Shown: piece by piece, positions 11,521 through 20,045 of the stretch
Layout: the number at the start of each line of letters is the position of its first letter
Position numbering within the stretch: position 1 is the stretch's first letter
Origin: Flavobacteriales bacterium MED-G22
Lineage (GTDB): Bacteria; Bacteroidota; Bacteroidia; Flavobacteriales; Flavobacteriaceae
Length of the DNA stretch: 22,443 nt
Direction: 5' to 3'
Assembly: GCA_002457295.1 (NCBI GenBank)
Contig: NTKF01000020.1
Span: 1 to 22,443, forward strand
Notes under the pieces: generated by a model
Told to the model about the DNA's origin: nothing
Database searches by the model: none
Seen by the model: only the letters and a program-made list of their open reading frames with translations
Program-made: the position numbers and the translations under genes

Positions 11521-11608
11521 TTTATTTACTCGTCATTTTTAGTAGTTTCAAAATCTTGGAAGCTTTTCATTTGACCTACTCTTTATTTAAAATAATATCT
11601 ATCTATTT

Positions 11609-12163
11609 CTAGATTTTTTCAACTTGCATGTAGCTAAGTTCTAATGGCGTTTTACGTCCAAAAATCTTAACCATGACTTCTAATTTTCTTTTTTCTTCAT
11701 TTACATTTTCAATGGCTCCCGTAAAACCATTAAAAGGTCCATCAATAACTTTCACATTTTCACCTAACGTGAAGGGGATGGCAACATGCTCAGTAGCCAA
11801 AGCCAACTCATCCACTTTACCGAGCATTCTATTTACTTCTGATTTTCTCAGTGGAACTGGATCGCCGCCTTTGGTTTCTCCTAAAAAACCTATTACGTTA
11901 GTTACTGATTTAATAATATGAGGAACTTCTCCAGATAAATTTGCTTTTATCATAATGTACCCTGGAAAATAAACCCGCTCCTTATTAATTTTTTTTCCGT
12001 TCCGAATTTGCACAACCTTTTCTGTAGGAACTAATATGTCTTCTACAAGATGATCATAACCAAATCGTGTTATCTCAGAAAGTATATAATCCTTAATTTT
12101 TGCTTCTTGCCCACTCACGGCTCGAATCACATACCATTTTTTATCTGATGTGGTTGTTGTCAT
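11609..12163 (-). CDS. nusG: Transcription termination/antitermination factor NusG
   Basis: A 184-residue NusG that binds the RNA polymerase clamp through its N-terminal NGN domain (starting KKWYVIRAVSGQEAKIKDYI) and partners such as Rho or ribosomal protein S10 through its C-terminal KOW domain. The KOW motif begins near residue 137 (VKVIDGPFNGFTG). It lies two bases after secE, so the two are almost certainly co-translated. The secE-nusG-rplKAJL-rpoBC order is widely conserved. Length and domains are normal. Confidence 0.98.
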   Translation of the reverse strand: MTTTTSDKKWYVIRAVSGQEAKIKDYILSEITRFGYDHLVEDILVPTEKVVQIRNGKKINKERVYFPGYIMIKANLSGEVPHIIKSVTNVIGFLGETKGGDPVPLRKSEVNRMLGKVDELALATEHVAIPFTLGENVKVIDGPFNGFTGAIENVNEEKRKLEVMVKIFGRKTPLELSYMQVEKI

Positions 12164-12165
12164 GA

Positions 12166-12360
12166 CTATCCTAATAGATTAAAATAAAATTGAACAACAC
12201 GAGATAAAACAGTGTCTGCACCCCAAATGGCTAATGAAAAAAGAATAGAAAAGACTAAAACTATAGATACTAAACGTTGTAATTCTCCACGCTCTGTCCA
12301 CGTAACATTACTCTTAAGTTCATCAAAAGAAAATCTTATATAGTCTAAAATGGCTTGCAT
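12166..12360 (-). CDS. secE: Preprotein translocase subunit SecE
   Basis: A 64-residue, single-TM SecE that stabilises SecY in the inner-membrane protein-conducting channel. An amphipathic N-terminal region (about residues 4-27, including ELKSNVTWTERGE) precedes one hydrophobic segment (about 29-49). This is the short form common outside gammaproteobacteria, which carry three TM helices. It sits between tRNA-Trp and nusG with only two bases before the nusG start. Confidence 0.96.
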   Translation of the reverse strand: MQAILDYIRFSFDELKSNVTWTERGELQRLVSIVLVFSILFSLAIWGADTVLSRVVQFYFNLLG

Positions 12361-12379
12361 TTATTATTCTTTTTTTTTG

Positions 12380-12452
12380 CACGGGTTGAGAGGCTCGAAC
12401 TCCCGACACCTGGTTTTGGAGACCAGTGCTCTACCAACTGAGCTAAACCCGT
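12380..12452 (-). tRNA. trnW: tRNA-Trp (anticodon CCA)
   Basis: A 73-nt tRNA with a complete cloverleaf. The acceptor strands ACGGGTT and AACCCGT pair fully, the D-arm contains TAGCTCAGTTGGTAGAGC, the anticodon stem CTGGT/ACCAG encloses CCA (complement of 12417-12419), and the T-arm contains GTTCGAGCC. The discriminator base is G at 12380, and the terminal CCA is not encoded. It lies between tuf and secE on the same strand, a conserved Bacteroidota arrangement, and must be cut out of the operon transcript. Confidence 0.98.
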
Positions 12453-12458
12453 TTTTAT

Positions 12459-12502
12459 TTGACACAAAAGGTATCCGCTTGTGGCGGACACCTTAATGTC
12501 AA
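12459..12502 (-). promoter_or_regulatory. Two-tier hairpin between tuf and tRNA-Trp
   Basis: An outer 6-bp stem (TTGACA 12459-12464 with TGTCAA 12497-12502) encloses an inner 11-bp stem (12468-12478 with 12484-12494, one G-U pair) and a 5-base loop. There is no U-run after it in the transcribed direction. It is therefore more likely an RNA-processing or mRNA-stabilising structure at the tuf 3' end than an intrinsic terminator. Confidence 0.55.
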
Positions 12503-12523
12503 GTTAAAAACTTATTACTTTGT

Positions 12524-13711
12524 TTAGTCTAAAATCTCTGTAACCTGTCCTGCTCCTACTGTTCGCCCACCTTCACGGATCGCAAAACGTAAACCAACGC
12601 TTAAAGCAATAGGTTGAATTAAATCTACAGTGATAGTTAAGTTGTCTCCAGGCATTACCATTTCTACCCCATCAGGGAGGTTGATATTACCAGTTACGTC
12701 AGTAGTTCTTACGTAGAACTGCGGACGATAGTTATTATGGAAAGGAGTGTGACGTCCTCCTTCTTCCTTCTTCAATATATAAACCTCTGCTTTGAATTTA
12801 GCGTGAGGAGTAACAGAGCCTGGCTTACAAATAACCATTCCTCTTTTGATGTCCGTTTTTTCAATACCTCTCAATAGAATACCTACATTGTCACCTGCTT
12901 CACCCCGATCTAATATCTTACGGAACATTTCAACTCCAGTAATTGTAGATTTTAATTTTTCAGCACCCATTCCAATGATATCTACTTCATCTCCAGTATT
13001 GGCAACTCCCGTTTCTATTCTACCTGTAGCAACAGTTCCACGTCCAGTAATAGAAAATACGTCTTCAACTGGCGTCAAAAAGTCTTTATCAACATCGCGC
13101 TTGGGTAATTCGATCCAAGAGTCAACTTCTTCCATTAATTTCATAACGGTATCAACCCATTTTTGTTCTCCATTTAGAGCACCAAGTGCCGAACCAAGAA
13201 TAACGGGTGTGTTGTCGCCATCATACTCATAGAAAGAGAGCAATTCACGAACTTCCATTTCAACAAGTTCTAAAAGCTCTTCGTCGTCGACCATGTCAGC
13301 CTTATTTAGAAAGACCACAATGCGTGGTACTCCTACCTGACGGCCTAATAATATGTGTTCTCTTGTTTGTGGCATAGGACCATCTGTAGCAGCCACTACT
13401 AAAATTGCACCATCCATTTGGGCAGCACCAGTAACCATGTTTTTCACATAATCGGCGTGACCTGGACAATCAACGTGAGCATAGTGACGATTAGACGTTT
13501 GATATTCTACGTGTGAAGTATTGATCGTGATTCCACGTTCTTTTTCTTCAGGTGCATTATCAATCTGATCAAAACTTTTAGCTTCAGACATACCAGCATC
13601 AGCTAATACTTTAGTGATTGCGGCAGTGAGCGTTGTTTTCCCATGATCTACGTGACCTATTGTTCCAATATTTAAGTGTGGTTTTGAGCGGTCAAAATTT
13701 TCTTTAGCCAT
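12524..13711 (-). CDS. tuf: Elongation factor Tu
   Basis: A 395-residue EF-Tu, the GTPase that delivers aminoacyl-tRNA to the ribosomal A site. GTPase boxes are G1 GHVDHGKT (19-26), G2 around RGITIN (59-64), G3 DCPGH (81-85) and G4 NKAD (136-139). Domains 2 and 3 follow, including [11 protein letters not shown] and [14 protein letters not shown], with the family ending [15 protein letters not shown]. It is the first gene of the minus-strand block and is divergent from aconitase. A candidate promoter lies 34 bases upstream of the start. Confidence 0.99.
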   Translation of the reverse strand: MAKENFDRSKPHLNIGTIGHVDHGKTTLTAAITKVLADAGMSEAKSFDQIDNAPEEKERGITINTSHVEYQTSNRHYAHVDCPGHADYVKNMVTGAAQMDGAILVVAATDGPMPQTREHILLGRQVGVPRIVVFLNKADMVDDEELLELVEMEVRELLSFYEYDGDNTPVILGSALGALNGEQKWVDTVMKLMEEVDSWIELPKRDVDKDFLTPVEDVFSITGRGTVATGRIETGVANTGDEVDIIGMGAEKLKSTITGVEMFRKILDRGEAGDNVGILLRGIEKTDIKRGMVICKPGSVTPHAKFKAEVYILKKEEGGRHTPFHNNYRPQFYVRTTDVTGNINLPDGVEMVMPGDNLTITVDLIQPIALSVGLRFAIREGGRTVGAGQVTEILD

Positions 13712-13744
13712 AATTTTTATGTTTCGATATTATTTTAAGGAGCG

Positions 13745-13752
13745 CAAATTTA
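13745..13752 (-). promoter_or_regulatory. Candidate tuf promoter -7 element
   Basis: CAAATTTA on the + strand reads TAAATTTG on the minus strand, a perfect match to the Bacteroidota -7 consensus TAnnTTTG. It lies 34 bases before the tuf start, giving an expected leader of roughly 25-30 bases. No clear TTTG -33 element is present at the usual distance. Confidence 0.5.
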
Positions 13753-13899
13753 TGAATTTTTTTGATTTTAATATTTTTTTTACTTAAAAAATTTCTTTTT
13801 TCTCATGCTTTTTTAGTGATAAAAATGATGGGGTTGAATTATTTGTAAATTTCGGCTAATCAATTGGAAAAATAATTTATTTAGAACAGGCTTATTTCC

Positions 13900-13907
13900 T
13901 ATTTTTG
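13900..13907 (+). promoter_or_regulatory. Aconitase promoter -7 element
   Basis: TATTTTTG is an exact match to the TAnnTTTG -7 consensus and ends 24 bases before ATG 13932. It overlaps the TTG at 13905, which argues that this TTG is promoter rather than start codon. The -33 region (about 13876-13883) is T-rich but not a clean TTTG. Confidence 0.55.
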
Positions 13908-13931
13908 CTTGGAATCTATACAACTACAATT

Positions 13932-16199
13932 ATGGCTTTTGATATCAATGTAATACGGACAGTCTATAATAGAATGGAGAAGCGTATTGGAGAGGCAAGA
14001 AAACACCTCAATCGACCTCTTACACTCACAGAAAAAATACTTTACAGCCATCTATGGGAACAAGATGCCTCACAGGGTTATTCTAGAGGTGTTGATTATG
14101 TCAATTTTGCACCAGATCGTATTGCCTGCCAGGATGCAACCGCTCAAATGGCACTTTTACAATTCATGCAAGCTGGTAAACCAAAAGTAGCAGTGCCAAC
14201 TACTGTTCACTGTGACCACCTGATTCAAGCCAAAGAAGGAGCTGTTTCAGATCTTAAATCAGCCAATACAGCCAGTGCTGAAGTTTTTCAATTTTTAGAA
14301 TCGGTTTCAAATAAATACGGAATTGGCTTTTGGAAGCCAGGTGCAGGTATTATCCATCAAGTTGTATTAGAAAATTATGCCTTCCCCGGTGGAATGATGA
14401 TAGGAACTGACTCCCACACTGTGAATGCAGGGGGATTAGGAATGGTGGCTATTGGTGTTGGGGGTGCTGATGCTGTAGATGTGATGGCAGGGATGCCTTG
14501 GGAGTTAAAATTTCCTAAACTAATAGGTGTAAAATTAACAGGTTCTCTAAACGGATGGACTGCACCAAAAGACGTTATTCTTAAAGTTGCTGGAATTTTA
14601 ACTGTCAAAGGAGGGACAGGGGCTATAATTGAATATTTCGGTCCTGGTGCAGAGGCAATGTCTTGTACTGGAAAAGGTACCATTTGTAATATGGGTGCAG
14701 AGGTTGGAGCAACAACTTCAACTTTTGGATATGATGATTCAATGGAACGCTATTTGAGAGCAACAGGGCGAGATGATGTTGCAGATGCTGCAAATGAAGT
14801 TAAAGAACACCTCACTGGTGACAAAGAAGTTTATCAAAATCCAGAACAGTATTTTGATCAAGTCATAGAGATTGATTTAGACCAATTGATGCCCCATCTA
14901 AATGGTCCTTTTACTCCAGATTTAGCTACACCTGTAGATCAAATGAAAAATAAATCTGAAAAAGAGGGGTGGCCGCTTAAAGTTGAATGGGGCTTAATAG
15001 GTTCTTGTACTAATTCATCTTATGAAGACTTGTCAAGAGCAGCTTCAATTGCACAACAAGCGGTAGATAAGAAATTGGTTACTAAGGCAGCCTTTGGAAT
15101 CAATCCTGGTTCTGAACAAGTGCGCTACACTGCAGAACGCGACGGATTGCTCTCAATTTTTGAGGATTTGGATGCCAAAATTTTCACCAATGCTTGCGGC
15201 CCTTGCATTGGACAGTGGGATCGCGAAGGAGCAGATAAAGAAGAAAAAAATACTATAGTCCATTCTTTCAATAGAAATTTCTCTAAACGAGCTGACGGGA
15301 ATCCTAATACCCATGCTTTTGTTGCTTCTCCAGAAATGGTAGCAGCCGTTGCTATTTCAGGTAGACTAGATTTTAATCCAATAACAGACAGCTTAATCAA
15401 TGAAGATGGAGAAAAAGTGAATCTTGACCCTCCATTTGGAAAAGAACTCCCTCCAAAAGGATTTGACGTTGAAGACAATGGCTACTTGGCTCCCCCTGAA
15501 GATGGAAGTGCCATAAATGTCGTTGTTAAAGAATCCTCCGAGAGATTACAACTACTGACTCCTTTTGAACCTTGGGATGGTGAAAATTTGATGGGTGCTA
15601 AATTGTTAATTAAAACATTGGGCAAATGCACCACTGATCACATTTCTATGGCAGGACCTTGGCTGCGGTATAGGGGTCATTTAGATAATATTTCAAATAA
15701 TATGTTGATTGGTGCTGTCAATGCCTTTAATGAAAAAACTAACTTTATAAAAGATCAATTTACTGGGCAGTATGATGCCGTGCCAAAAGTTCAGCGCAGC
15801 TATAAAGAAAAAGGCATCGAAACTGTGGTGGTTGGAGACCACAATTATGGCGAAGGTTCTTCAAGAGAACACGCTGCTATGGAGCCGAGACATCTAGGTG
15901 TTAAAGTTATTTTGGTCAAATCCTTTGCACGAATTCATGAAACTAATCTAAAAAAACAGGGCATGTTGGGGATCACTTTCGATAATGAAAATGACTATGA
16001 TCGCATTCAAGAGGACGATGTATTCAATTTTGTTGATTTGAAAGAATTTGCTCCTGACAGGCAGTTAACAATCGAATTGATTCACAAGGATGGTTCTACT
16101 GAAACCATCATGGCCAATCATTCCTACAATGACCAACAAATAGAATGGTTCAAAGAAGGGTCGGCATTGAATTTGATCAAAAAACAAAATGTTACTTAA
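13932..16199 (+). CDS. acn: Aconitate hydratase, mitochondrial type
   Basis: A 755-residue aconitase interconverting citrate and isocitrate via cis-aconitate in the TCA cycle. The [4Fe-4S] cluster ligands are Cys359 (GSCTNSS), Cys422 and Cys425 ([10 protein letters not shown]), within one position of the numbering of pig mitochondrial aconitase. The swivel-domain catalytic segment [17 protein letters not shown] carries Ser643, Ser644 and Arg645. The open frame extends to a TTG at 13905, but ATG 13932 gives the family N-terminus ([15 protein letters not shown]), and a perfect -7 box covers the TTG, so I set the start at 13932. The protein is complete and cytoplasmic. It is divergent from tuf and probably has its own promoter. 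The GT39 gene follows after 62 bases. Confidence 0.97.
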   Translation: MAFDINVIRTVYNRMEKRIGEARKHLNRPLTLTEKILYSHLWEQDASQGYSRGVDYVNFAPDRIACQDATAQMALLQFMQAGKPKVAVPTTVHCDHLIQAKEGAVSDLKSANTASAEVFQFLESVSNKYGIGFWKPGAGIIHQVVLENYAFPGGMMIGTDSHTVNAGGLGMVAIGVGGADAVDVMAGMPWELKFPKLIGVKLTGSLNGWTAPKDVILKVAGILTVKGGTGAIIEYFGPGAEAMSCTGKGTICNMGAEVGATTSTFGYDDSMERYLRATGRDDVADAANEVKEHLTGDKEVYQNPEQYFDQVIEIDLDQLMPHLNGPFTPDLATPVDQMKNKSEKEGWPLKVEWGLIGSCTNSSYEDLSRAASIAQQAVDKKLVTKAAFGINPGSEQVRYTAERDGLLSIFEDLDAKIFTNACGPCIGQWDREGADKEEKNTIVHSFNRNFSKRADGNPNTHAFVASPEMVAAVAISGRLDFNPITDSLINEDGEKVNLDPPFGKELPPKGFDVEDNGYLAPPEDGSAINVVVKESSERLQLLTPFEPWDGENLMGAKLLIKTLGKCTTDHISMAGPWLRYRGHLDNISNNMLIGAVNAFNEKTNFIKDQFTGQYDAVPKVQRSYKEKGIETVVVGDHNYGEGSSREHAAMEPRHLGVKVILVKSFARIHETNLKKQGMLGITFDNENDYDRIQEDDVFNFVDLKEFAPDRQLTIELIHKDGSTETIMANHSYNDQQIEWFKEGSALNLIKKQNVT

Positions 16200-16261
16200 G
16201 AATTGAGATTTTTTTTCATTAAAAATTTCTCTGATTTGAACATCTACCCTAAAATTCAATT

Positions 16262-17644
16262 TTGAGTAGTCAAAATAAATTTTGGAATTATAGAACTCTA
16301 TTTTGGCTTTTAGTTTTTATTAGAGCCTTCTTTAATGCTTCTCTCCCTTTGATGGATCAAACCGAAGCTCGTTATGCAGAAATTGCACGACTGATGGTTG
16401 ATACTCAAAATTGGATCGTATTGCAAATAGATTATAACATTCCTTTTTGGGCAAAGCCGCCTCTTTCCACTTGGGCTGCAGCACTTAGTATTCTTCTTTT
16501 CGGCCCCCATTCATTTTTTGTGAGATTACCCTATTTACTTGTTAATGTAGCACTTGCCTTTGGCATTCCAAAAGTTTTCCCAGTTCAAAAAGTGCCCCCC
16601 TATTTATTAAGCATTATACTCTTTACTCTGCCCGAATTTTATTTGCATAGCGGGGTAGTTTCTACTGATGTTTTTCTAAACCTTTCAATTGTATTGGTTA
16701 TGGTCTCTTTTTGGAAGTTTCAAAAAACAGAAAACAAAAGGCTTTGGGGTCACCTTATTTTTTTAAGCCTAGGTTTAGGACTACTTGCTAAAGGACCAAT
16801 TGCTCTCATTTTGACTGTTCCGCCATTATTCATTTGGGCAATAGTTCATAAAAAATTTATACGCTTATTGAACATTACTCCTTGGATCAGTGGAATTTTA
16901 ATAATGCTAGCAGTTGCATTGCCCTGGTATATTTCAGCCGAGAAAAATTCTCCTGGGTTTTTAGATTATTTCATTGTAGGTGAGCATTTTTCAAGATTTT
17001 TTGATTCTAGTTGGGCAGGGGATCGATATGGGTTTCCCAAACAACAACCTCTTGGAATAATTTGGGCTTTTCTGATTGGTGCAACGCTACCTTGGACAGT
17101 GATAGTGTTTCATTATTTCAAGAAAAACGCCAGACGATTAGTTTCAGACAAGTGGCACTTTTTTTTGCTATGTTGGTTACTTTGGACCCCAATAGTATTT
17201 ACATTTTCAAAAAGTCTCATTCACCCCTATACTTTACCTGTAATGATTCCTTTTGCACTCTTCGCTGCAGAGGGGTGGAAAAGCTTTGCTTTCAAAAAAA
17301 TGATTTTCTCTATTGCTGTGGCAATACCTTTCCTTTTATTTGGATTGTACATTTGTGGTATCGGAAAAAACGTTATTGAAAATAGTACAGATAAATATCT
17401 AGTTGAGGCAGCCACAAATGATTCAATATACGCTTATAAAAAGAAGAGTTATTCAAGCCAGTATTATACAAATGGAAACATTAAAAACATCGATTCAATA
17501 GGTTACCTTAAATTAAAAAAGAAAGAAAAACCATTTTCAATTCTCATAGAAAAGAAATTAGTTGAGCAGATAGACACTACAGGTTTATACTCAATGAAAC
17601 AGAATAAGAAAAAATTAATTTTAAATTTCCATACACAAAACTAA
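16262..17644 (+). CDS. GT39/ArnT-like membrane glycosyltransferase
   Basis: A 460-residue polytopic membrane protein of the PMT/ArnT-like GT-C glycosyltransferase class, which moves a sugar from a polyprenyl-phosphate donor to lipid or protein outside the cytoplasmic membrane. The N-terminal signature is present: a DxxE motif (Asp32, Glu35) within MDQTEARYAEIARLM, then KPPL beginning at Lys65. About ten hydrophobic segments follow between residues 10 and 365, and a Lys-rich soluble tail (about 375-460) ends the protein. The start is TTG 16262, preceded at 7 bases by TAAAA. Starting at the next ATG would delete the first membrane helix. It converges on the bactofilin gene with a 12-base gap. 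The acceptor is unknown. Confidence 0.85.
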   Translation: MSSQNKFWNYRTLFWLLVFIRAFFNASLPLMDQTEARYAEIARLMVDTQNWIVLQIDYNIPFWAKPPLSTWAAALSILLFGPHSFFVRLPYLLVNVALAFGIPKVFPVQKVPPYLLSIILFTLPEFYLHSGVVSTDVFLNLSIVLVMVSFWKFQKTENKRLWGHLIFLSLGLGLLAKGPIALILTVPPLFIWAIVHKKFIRLLNITPWISGILIMLAVALPWYISAEKNSPGFLDYFIVGEHFSRFFDSSWAGDRYGFPKQQPLGIIWAFLIGATLPWTVIVFHYFKKNARRLVSDKWHFFLLCWLLWTPIVFTFSKSLIHPYTLPVMIPFALFAAEGWKSFAFKKMIFSIAVAIPFLLFGLYICGIGKNVIENSTDKYLVEAATNDSIYAYKKKSYSSQYYTNGNIKNIDSIGYLKLKKKEKPFSILIEKKLVEQIDTTGLYSMKQNKKKLILNFHTQN

Positions 17645-17656
17645 ACGATGTGGTTC

Positions 17657-18091
17657 TTAGGCTATTGACTCTTGAATAATTTCTTCACTTTTAGAGGTTT
17701 CTATTTCATTGACATTAGGGTCTAAACTTTTCATTTTCGGTGGAATACTAGAGGTCCCTAAGGTGTTAATTACATTGCATTTCCCCTTAAAATAGGCTCC
17801 TTCTTCGATTTCAATCGAACCTACTCTGATGTCTCCTGTCAAAATAGCTGTTTCTTTTAAAAAAAGTTTTTTTTCTACATGAATTTCTCCTTCAAGTTTT
17901 CCACACAAATCAATATTTTTTGCAATTGCTTGTCCTTTAAATTTTCCTGTTTCTCCGATAAAAATTTTTTGAGAAGTTTTCAATACTCCTTCCACTACTC
18001 CATCAATTCTTATATCTGTGTCAGCTTCAATAGAACCTTTGAGAAAGGTTCCTTTTTCAATTTTTGTTAATTGAATGCTTTTTTTATTCAT
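17657..18091 (-). CDS. Bactofilin (polymer-forming cytoskeletal protein)
   Basis: A 144-residue bactofilin. The family opening is clear (KIEKGTFLKGSIEADTDIRI), followed by regularly spaced glycine and hydrophobic positions forming the beta-helical core (about residues 10-108), in which short rungs repeat (DGVVEG, GETGKFKG, CGKLEG, GSIEIEEGAYFKG). A flexible Pro/Ser/Glu tail follows. Bactofilins polymerise without nucleotides into membrane-associated filaments that localise cell-wall or shape enzymes. It is the only minus-strand gene in this stretch and converges with the GT39 gene. A functional link between the two is possible but unproven. Confidence 0.92.
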   Translation of the reverse strand: MNKKSIQLTKIEKGTFLKGSIEADTDIRIDGVVEGVLKTSQKIFIGETGKFKGQAIAKNIDLCGKLEGEIHVEKKLFLKETAILTGDIRVGSIEIEEGAYFKGKCNVINTLGTSSIPPKMKSLDPNVNEIETSKSEEIIQESIA

Positions 18092-18446
18092 TATAATATT
18101 TTCTAAATAGTATTCTTCCGCTGGAAAAATACAAAGAATTTATCTTATACACATAGCTACTATAGATTTACACTCCAAAAGTGACTATGAAGTAAATGAA
18201 AGTGGAAGAATTAAACTTGTTAAGCAGCTCCTTTGAAATAGAACTGTCAAAATTTATCTAAACACAGAAGGTGATTTTAACCAGCGCCCTATTTATATTC
18301 CAGAAAATTGTTGATCCATGAGGTAGTTGAGCCAATGCATTAAGGGGTATCTTTATAATTTTATTAAACTTTGAGTACCTAATTAAAATAGAGTTAACGT
18401 CAATAAATTGTATATATTTAGAGGGCCGTATACCAATTTCAATAAA
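18092..18446. other. Gene-poor stretch with an interrupted small frame
   Basis: There is no intact gene between the bactofilin start and the ATG at 18447. The only structure I see is a + strand frame open from 18111 to 18314 except for one in-frame TGA at 18234-18236. The rest is AT-rich, with a TATATTTA at 18411-18418 that loosely resembles a -7 element for the downstream cluster. Confidence 0.5.
18111..18314 (+). pseudogene. Possible small gene remnant with one in-frame stop
   Basis: One + strand frame runs 67 codons with a single TGA at 18234. The text on either side of that stop reads like protein (upstream IDLHSKSDYEVNESGRIKLV, downstream VKIYLNTEGDFNQRPIYIPE). Random sequence this AT-rich would be expected to show several stops over this length. 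No start codon or ribosome-binding site is convincing, and I recognise no family. Confidence 0.25.
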
Positions 18447-19436
18447 ATGAATTTCAACTTCTTGGCCATTTTAGCTTTTTTATTCTTAAACAGCTTGATT
18501 TTTAATGGTGGAAAAATACCCCTTAGAAGGCTGAGTGAAGAAAAAACAAACAATCATACAGGAAAAGAAGAAAGGGTAGAGACTAAGGTTTTAGGAAAAT
18601 ATAAGGACTTAAAAACATCATTGGTTTTATCAAATTCATCAAACACCAACCTAGATTATGATACAAGTAATAATATTAATAAAACCCCTATAACATGCAC
18701 TTCAACGTGCGTATTGAATTTTGAAAATATTCTTTATAAACCTGACAATGAGAAAGAAGAAATACAAAAAATAAGAGATCTATATAGTGAGATTGAAAAA
18801 AGTAAACTCCACTATGTTCGGTATGAATTGTTTAAGGATAAAAATGGCGATAATTATTTAGTAAACCCTAATGAGTTTGACATTGAAGATGAGGGAGAAC
18901 AATTTTTTTTTAAATATAAGGGTGACTATTTTGAAGCTGATGGGGGGTTGGCTTTCTATTTTAATAAAGCAGGAGAATTAGTTCATGTTGATCAACGTTC
19001 TGGGAGTTCGATAGCCATTAGTAGCGGTGGGAGTAGTATTCTTAAATATTATTATTCTCCGGGTGCAAGCTATCCTTTTTTTATTTACTCTTATAGCCAT
19101 TCCTATTTAATGGATTTTCAATATCAAGACGATAATGAAACGATTTTTATGAAAGAAAATTTTAGTGAACACAGAATCTACAGTGAACTGAACTCAACCT
19201 TAAATGAAAATTGCCCCAAAATAATTCGTGGATTAGTCAAACAGTATACTTTTAAAGAAACAATGTTATCGGAAGACTATTCTGGAATGAGTAAAACTAT
19301 TCAATTCCAAAAAGAGTTTAACAAACTTAAAAACCAAAAAATGCCAATGGAAGAATTGTCAGAATTAATCCAAAATCTAATAGTAGAAAATAATTTTATT
19401 AAAATATCAAAGCTGAAAAAACTAATTCCGAATTAA
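18447..19436 (+). CDS. Predicted exported protein of unknown function, first gene of the LemA cluster
   Basis: I do not recognise this protein. From ATG 18447 it has 329 residues, beginning with a hydrophobic stretch (residues 5-18) that looks like a signal peptide or membrane anchor. A polar Asn/Ser/Thr-rich linker follows, with a CTSTC pair. The folded-looking region has a helix (KIRDLYSEIEKSKLHYVRYE), then aromatic-rich strands (GGLAFYFNKAGELVHV, YYYSPGASYPFFIYSYSHSY), then a basic helical C-terminus. The alternating helix and YYf-PFF pattern resembles uncharacterised envelope proteins seen in Bacteroidota. The frame opens at TTG 18408, but ATG 18447 preceded by TAAA gives a cleaner signal peptide. 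It lies 45 bases before lemA on the same strand and probably shares its transcript. Confidence 0.75.
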   Translation: MNFNFLAILAFLFLNSLIFNGGKIPLRRLSEEKTNNHTGKEERVETKVLGKYKDLKTSLVLSNSSNTNLDYDTSNNINKTPITCTSTCVLNFENILYKPDNEKEEIQKIRDLYSEIEKSKLHYVRYELFKDKNGDNYLVNPNEFDIEDEGEQFFFKYKGDYFEADGGLAFYFNKAGELVHVDQRSGSSIAISSGGSSILKYYYSPGASYPFFIYSYSHSYLMDFQYQDDNETIFMKENFSEHRIYSELNSTLNENCPKIIRGLVKQYTFKETMLSEDYSGMSKTIQFQKEFNKLKNQKMPMEELSELIQNLIVENNFIKISKLKKLIPN

Positions 19437-19481
19437 CATAAATCAAAAGAAAAATTAATACTTTAACCTCAAAACATTCTT

Positions 19482-20042
19482 ATGGAACTCATACAAATAT
19501 TACTAGGTTTTTCTGTATTAATCTTTTTAATTGTTATATATACTTATAATTCTTTAGTTCGTCTAAGGAACGATGTTGAAAAAACATACTCATCGATTGA
19601 TGTTCAAATAAAAAGAAAGGTGGACTTAATACCTAACTTAATAGAAATGGTTAAAGGCTATATGAAGCACGAAGAAGGATTGCTTAAAGCGCTTACTAAA
19701 GCAAGGACCTCGATAATGAATGCTTCATCGAACAAGGATATTTCAGCATTAGCAAAGGGAGAAAATATGTTGCAAGAAAGCTTAAAGTCAATCTTTGCTG
19801 TTTCTGAAAACTATCCAGATTTAAAAGCCAGTCAAAATTTCTTGGAACTTCAAGAGGCCTTGGAGGAAACGGAAGATCAGATTGCTGCTGCCAGAAGGAT
19901 ATATAATGAAAGTGTCAACAGATACAATACAAAAACTGAAGTTTTTCCTTCAATGATTTTCGCTTCTATGTTCAGTTTTAATCGAAAAAAGTTGTTTGAA
20001 ATGGATGAAAAAAGTCCTAAAAATATATCCATTGATTTTTAG
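19482..20042 (+). CDS. lemA: LemA family protein
   Basis: A 186-residue LemA protein. One N-terminal membrane helix (about residues 4-21) is followed by YNSLV (22-26). The coiled helical bundle has the family marks: RKVDLIPNLIEMVKGY (45-60), SENYPDLKAS (108-117) and EDQIAAARRIYN (131-142), ending with an FPSMIFASMF hydrophobic turn. LemA proteins are envelope-anchored helical proteins whose molecular function remains unsettled. The short hydrophilic tail (KSPKNISIDF) is acceptable for the family. The next gene begins 3 bases after the stop, so the two are almost certainly translated together. Confidence 0.93.
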   Translation: MELIQILLGFSVLIFLIVIYTYNSLVRLRNDVEKTYSSIDVQIKRKVDLIPNLIEMVKGYMKHEEGLLKALTKARTSIMNASSNKDISALAKGENMLQESLKSIFAVSENYPDLKASQNFLELQEALEETEDQIAAARRIYNESVNRYNTKTEVFPSMIFASMFSFNRKKLFEMDEKSPKNISIDF

Positions 20043-20045
20043 GAA

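Noticed and set aside
12459..12502. TTGACA as a sigma70-type -35 element
   Set aside because: Bacteroidota promoters use TTTG/TAnnTTTG, there is no -7 box at the right distance, and the hexamer is one arm of a hairpin.
13905..13931. TTG-initiated N-terminal extension of aconitase
   Set aside because: It overlaps a perfect -7 promoter box and adds nine residues absent from the family. ATG 13932 is the better start.
14375..14683. 102-codon minus-strand frame inside aconitase
   Set aside because: It is antisense to conserved aconitase codons, with no start context or family resemblance.
18234..18236. Selenocysteine or recoded TGA
   Set aside because: There is no SECIS-like hairpin directly downstream and no recognisable selenoprotein motif. 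A degenerate frame is simpler.
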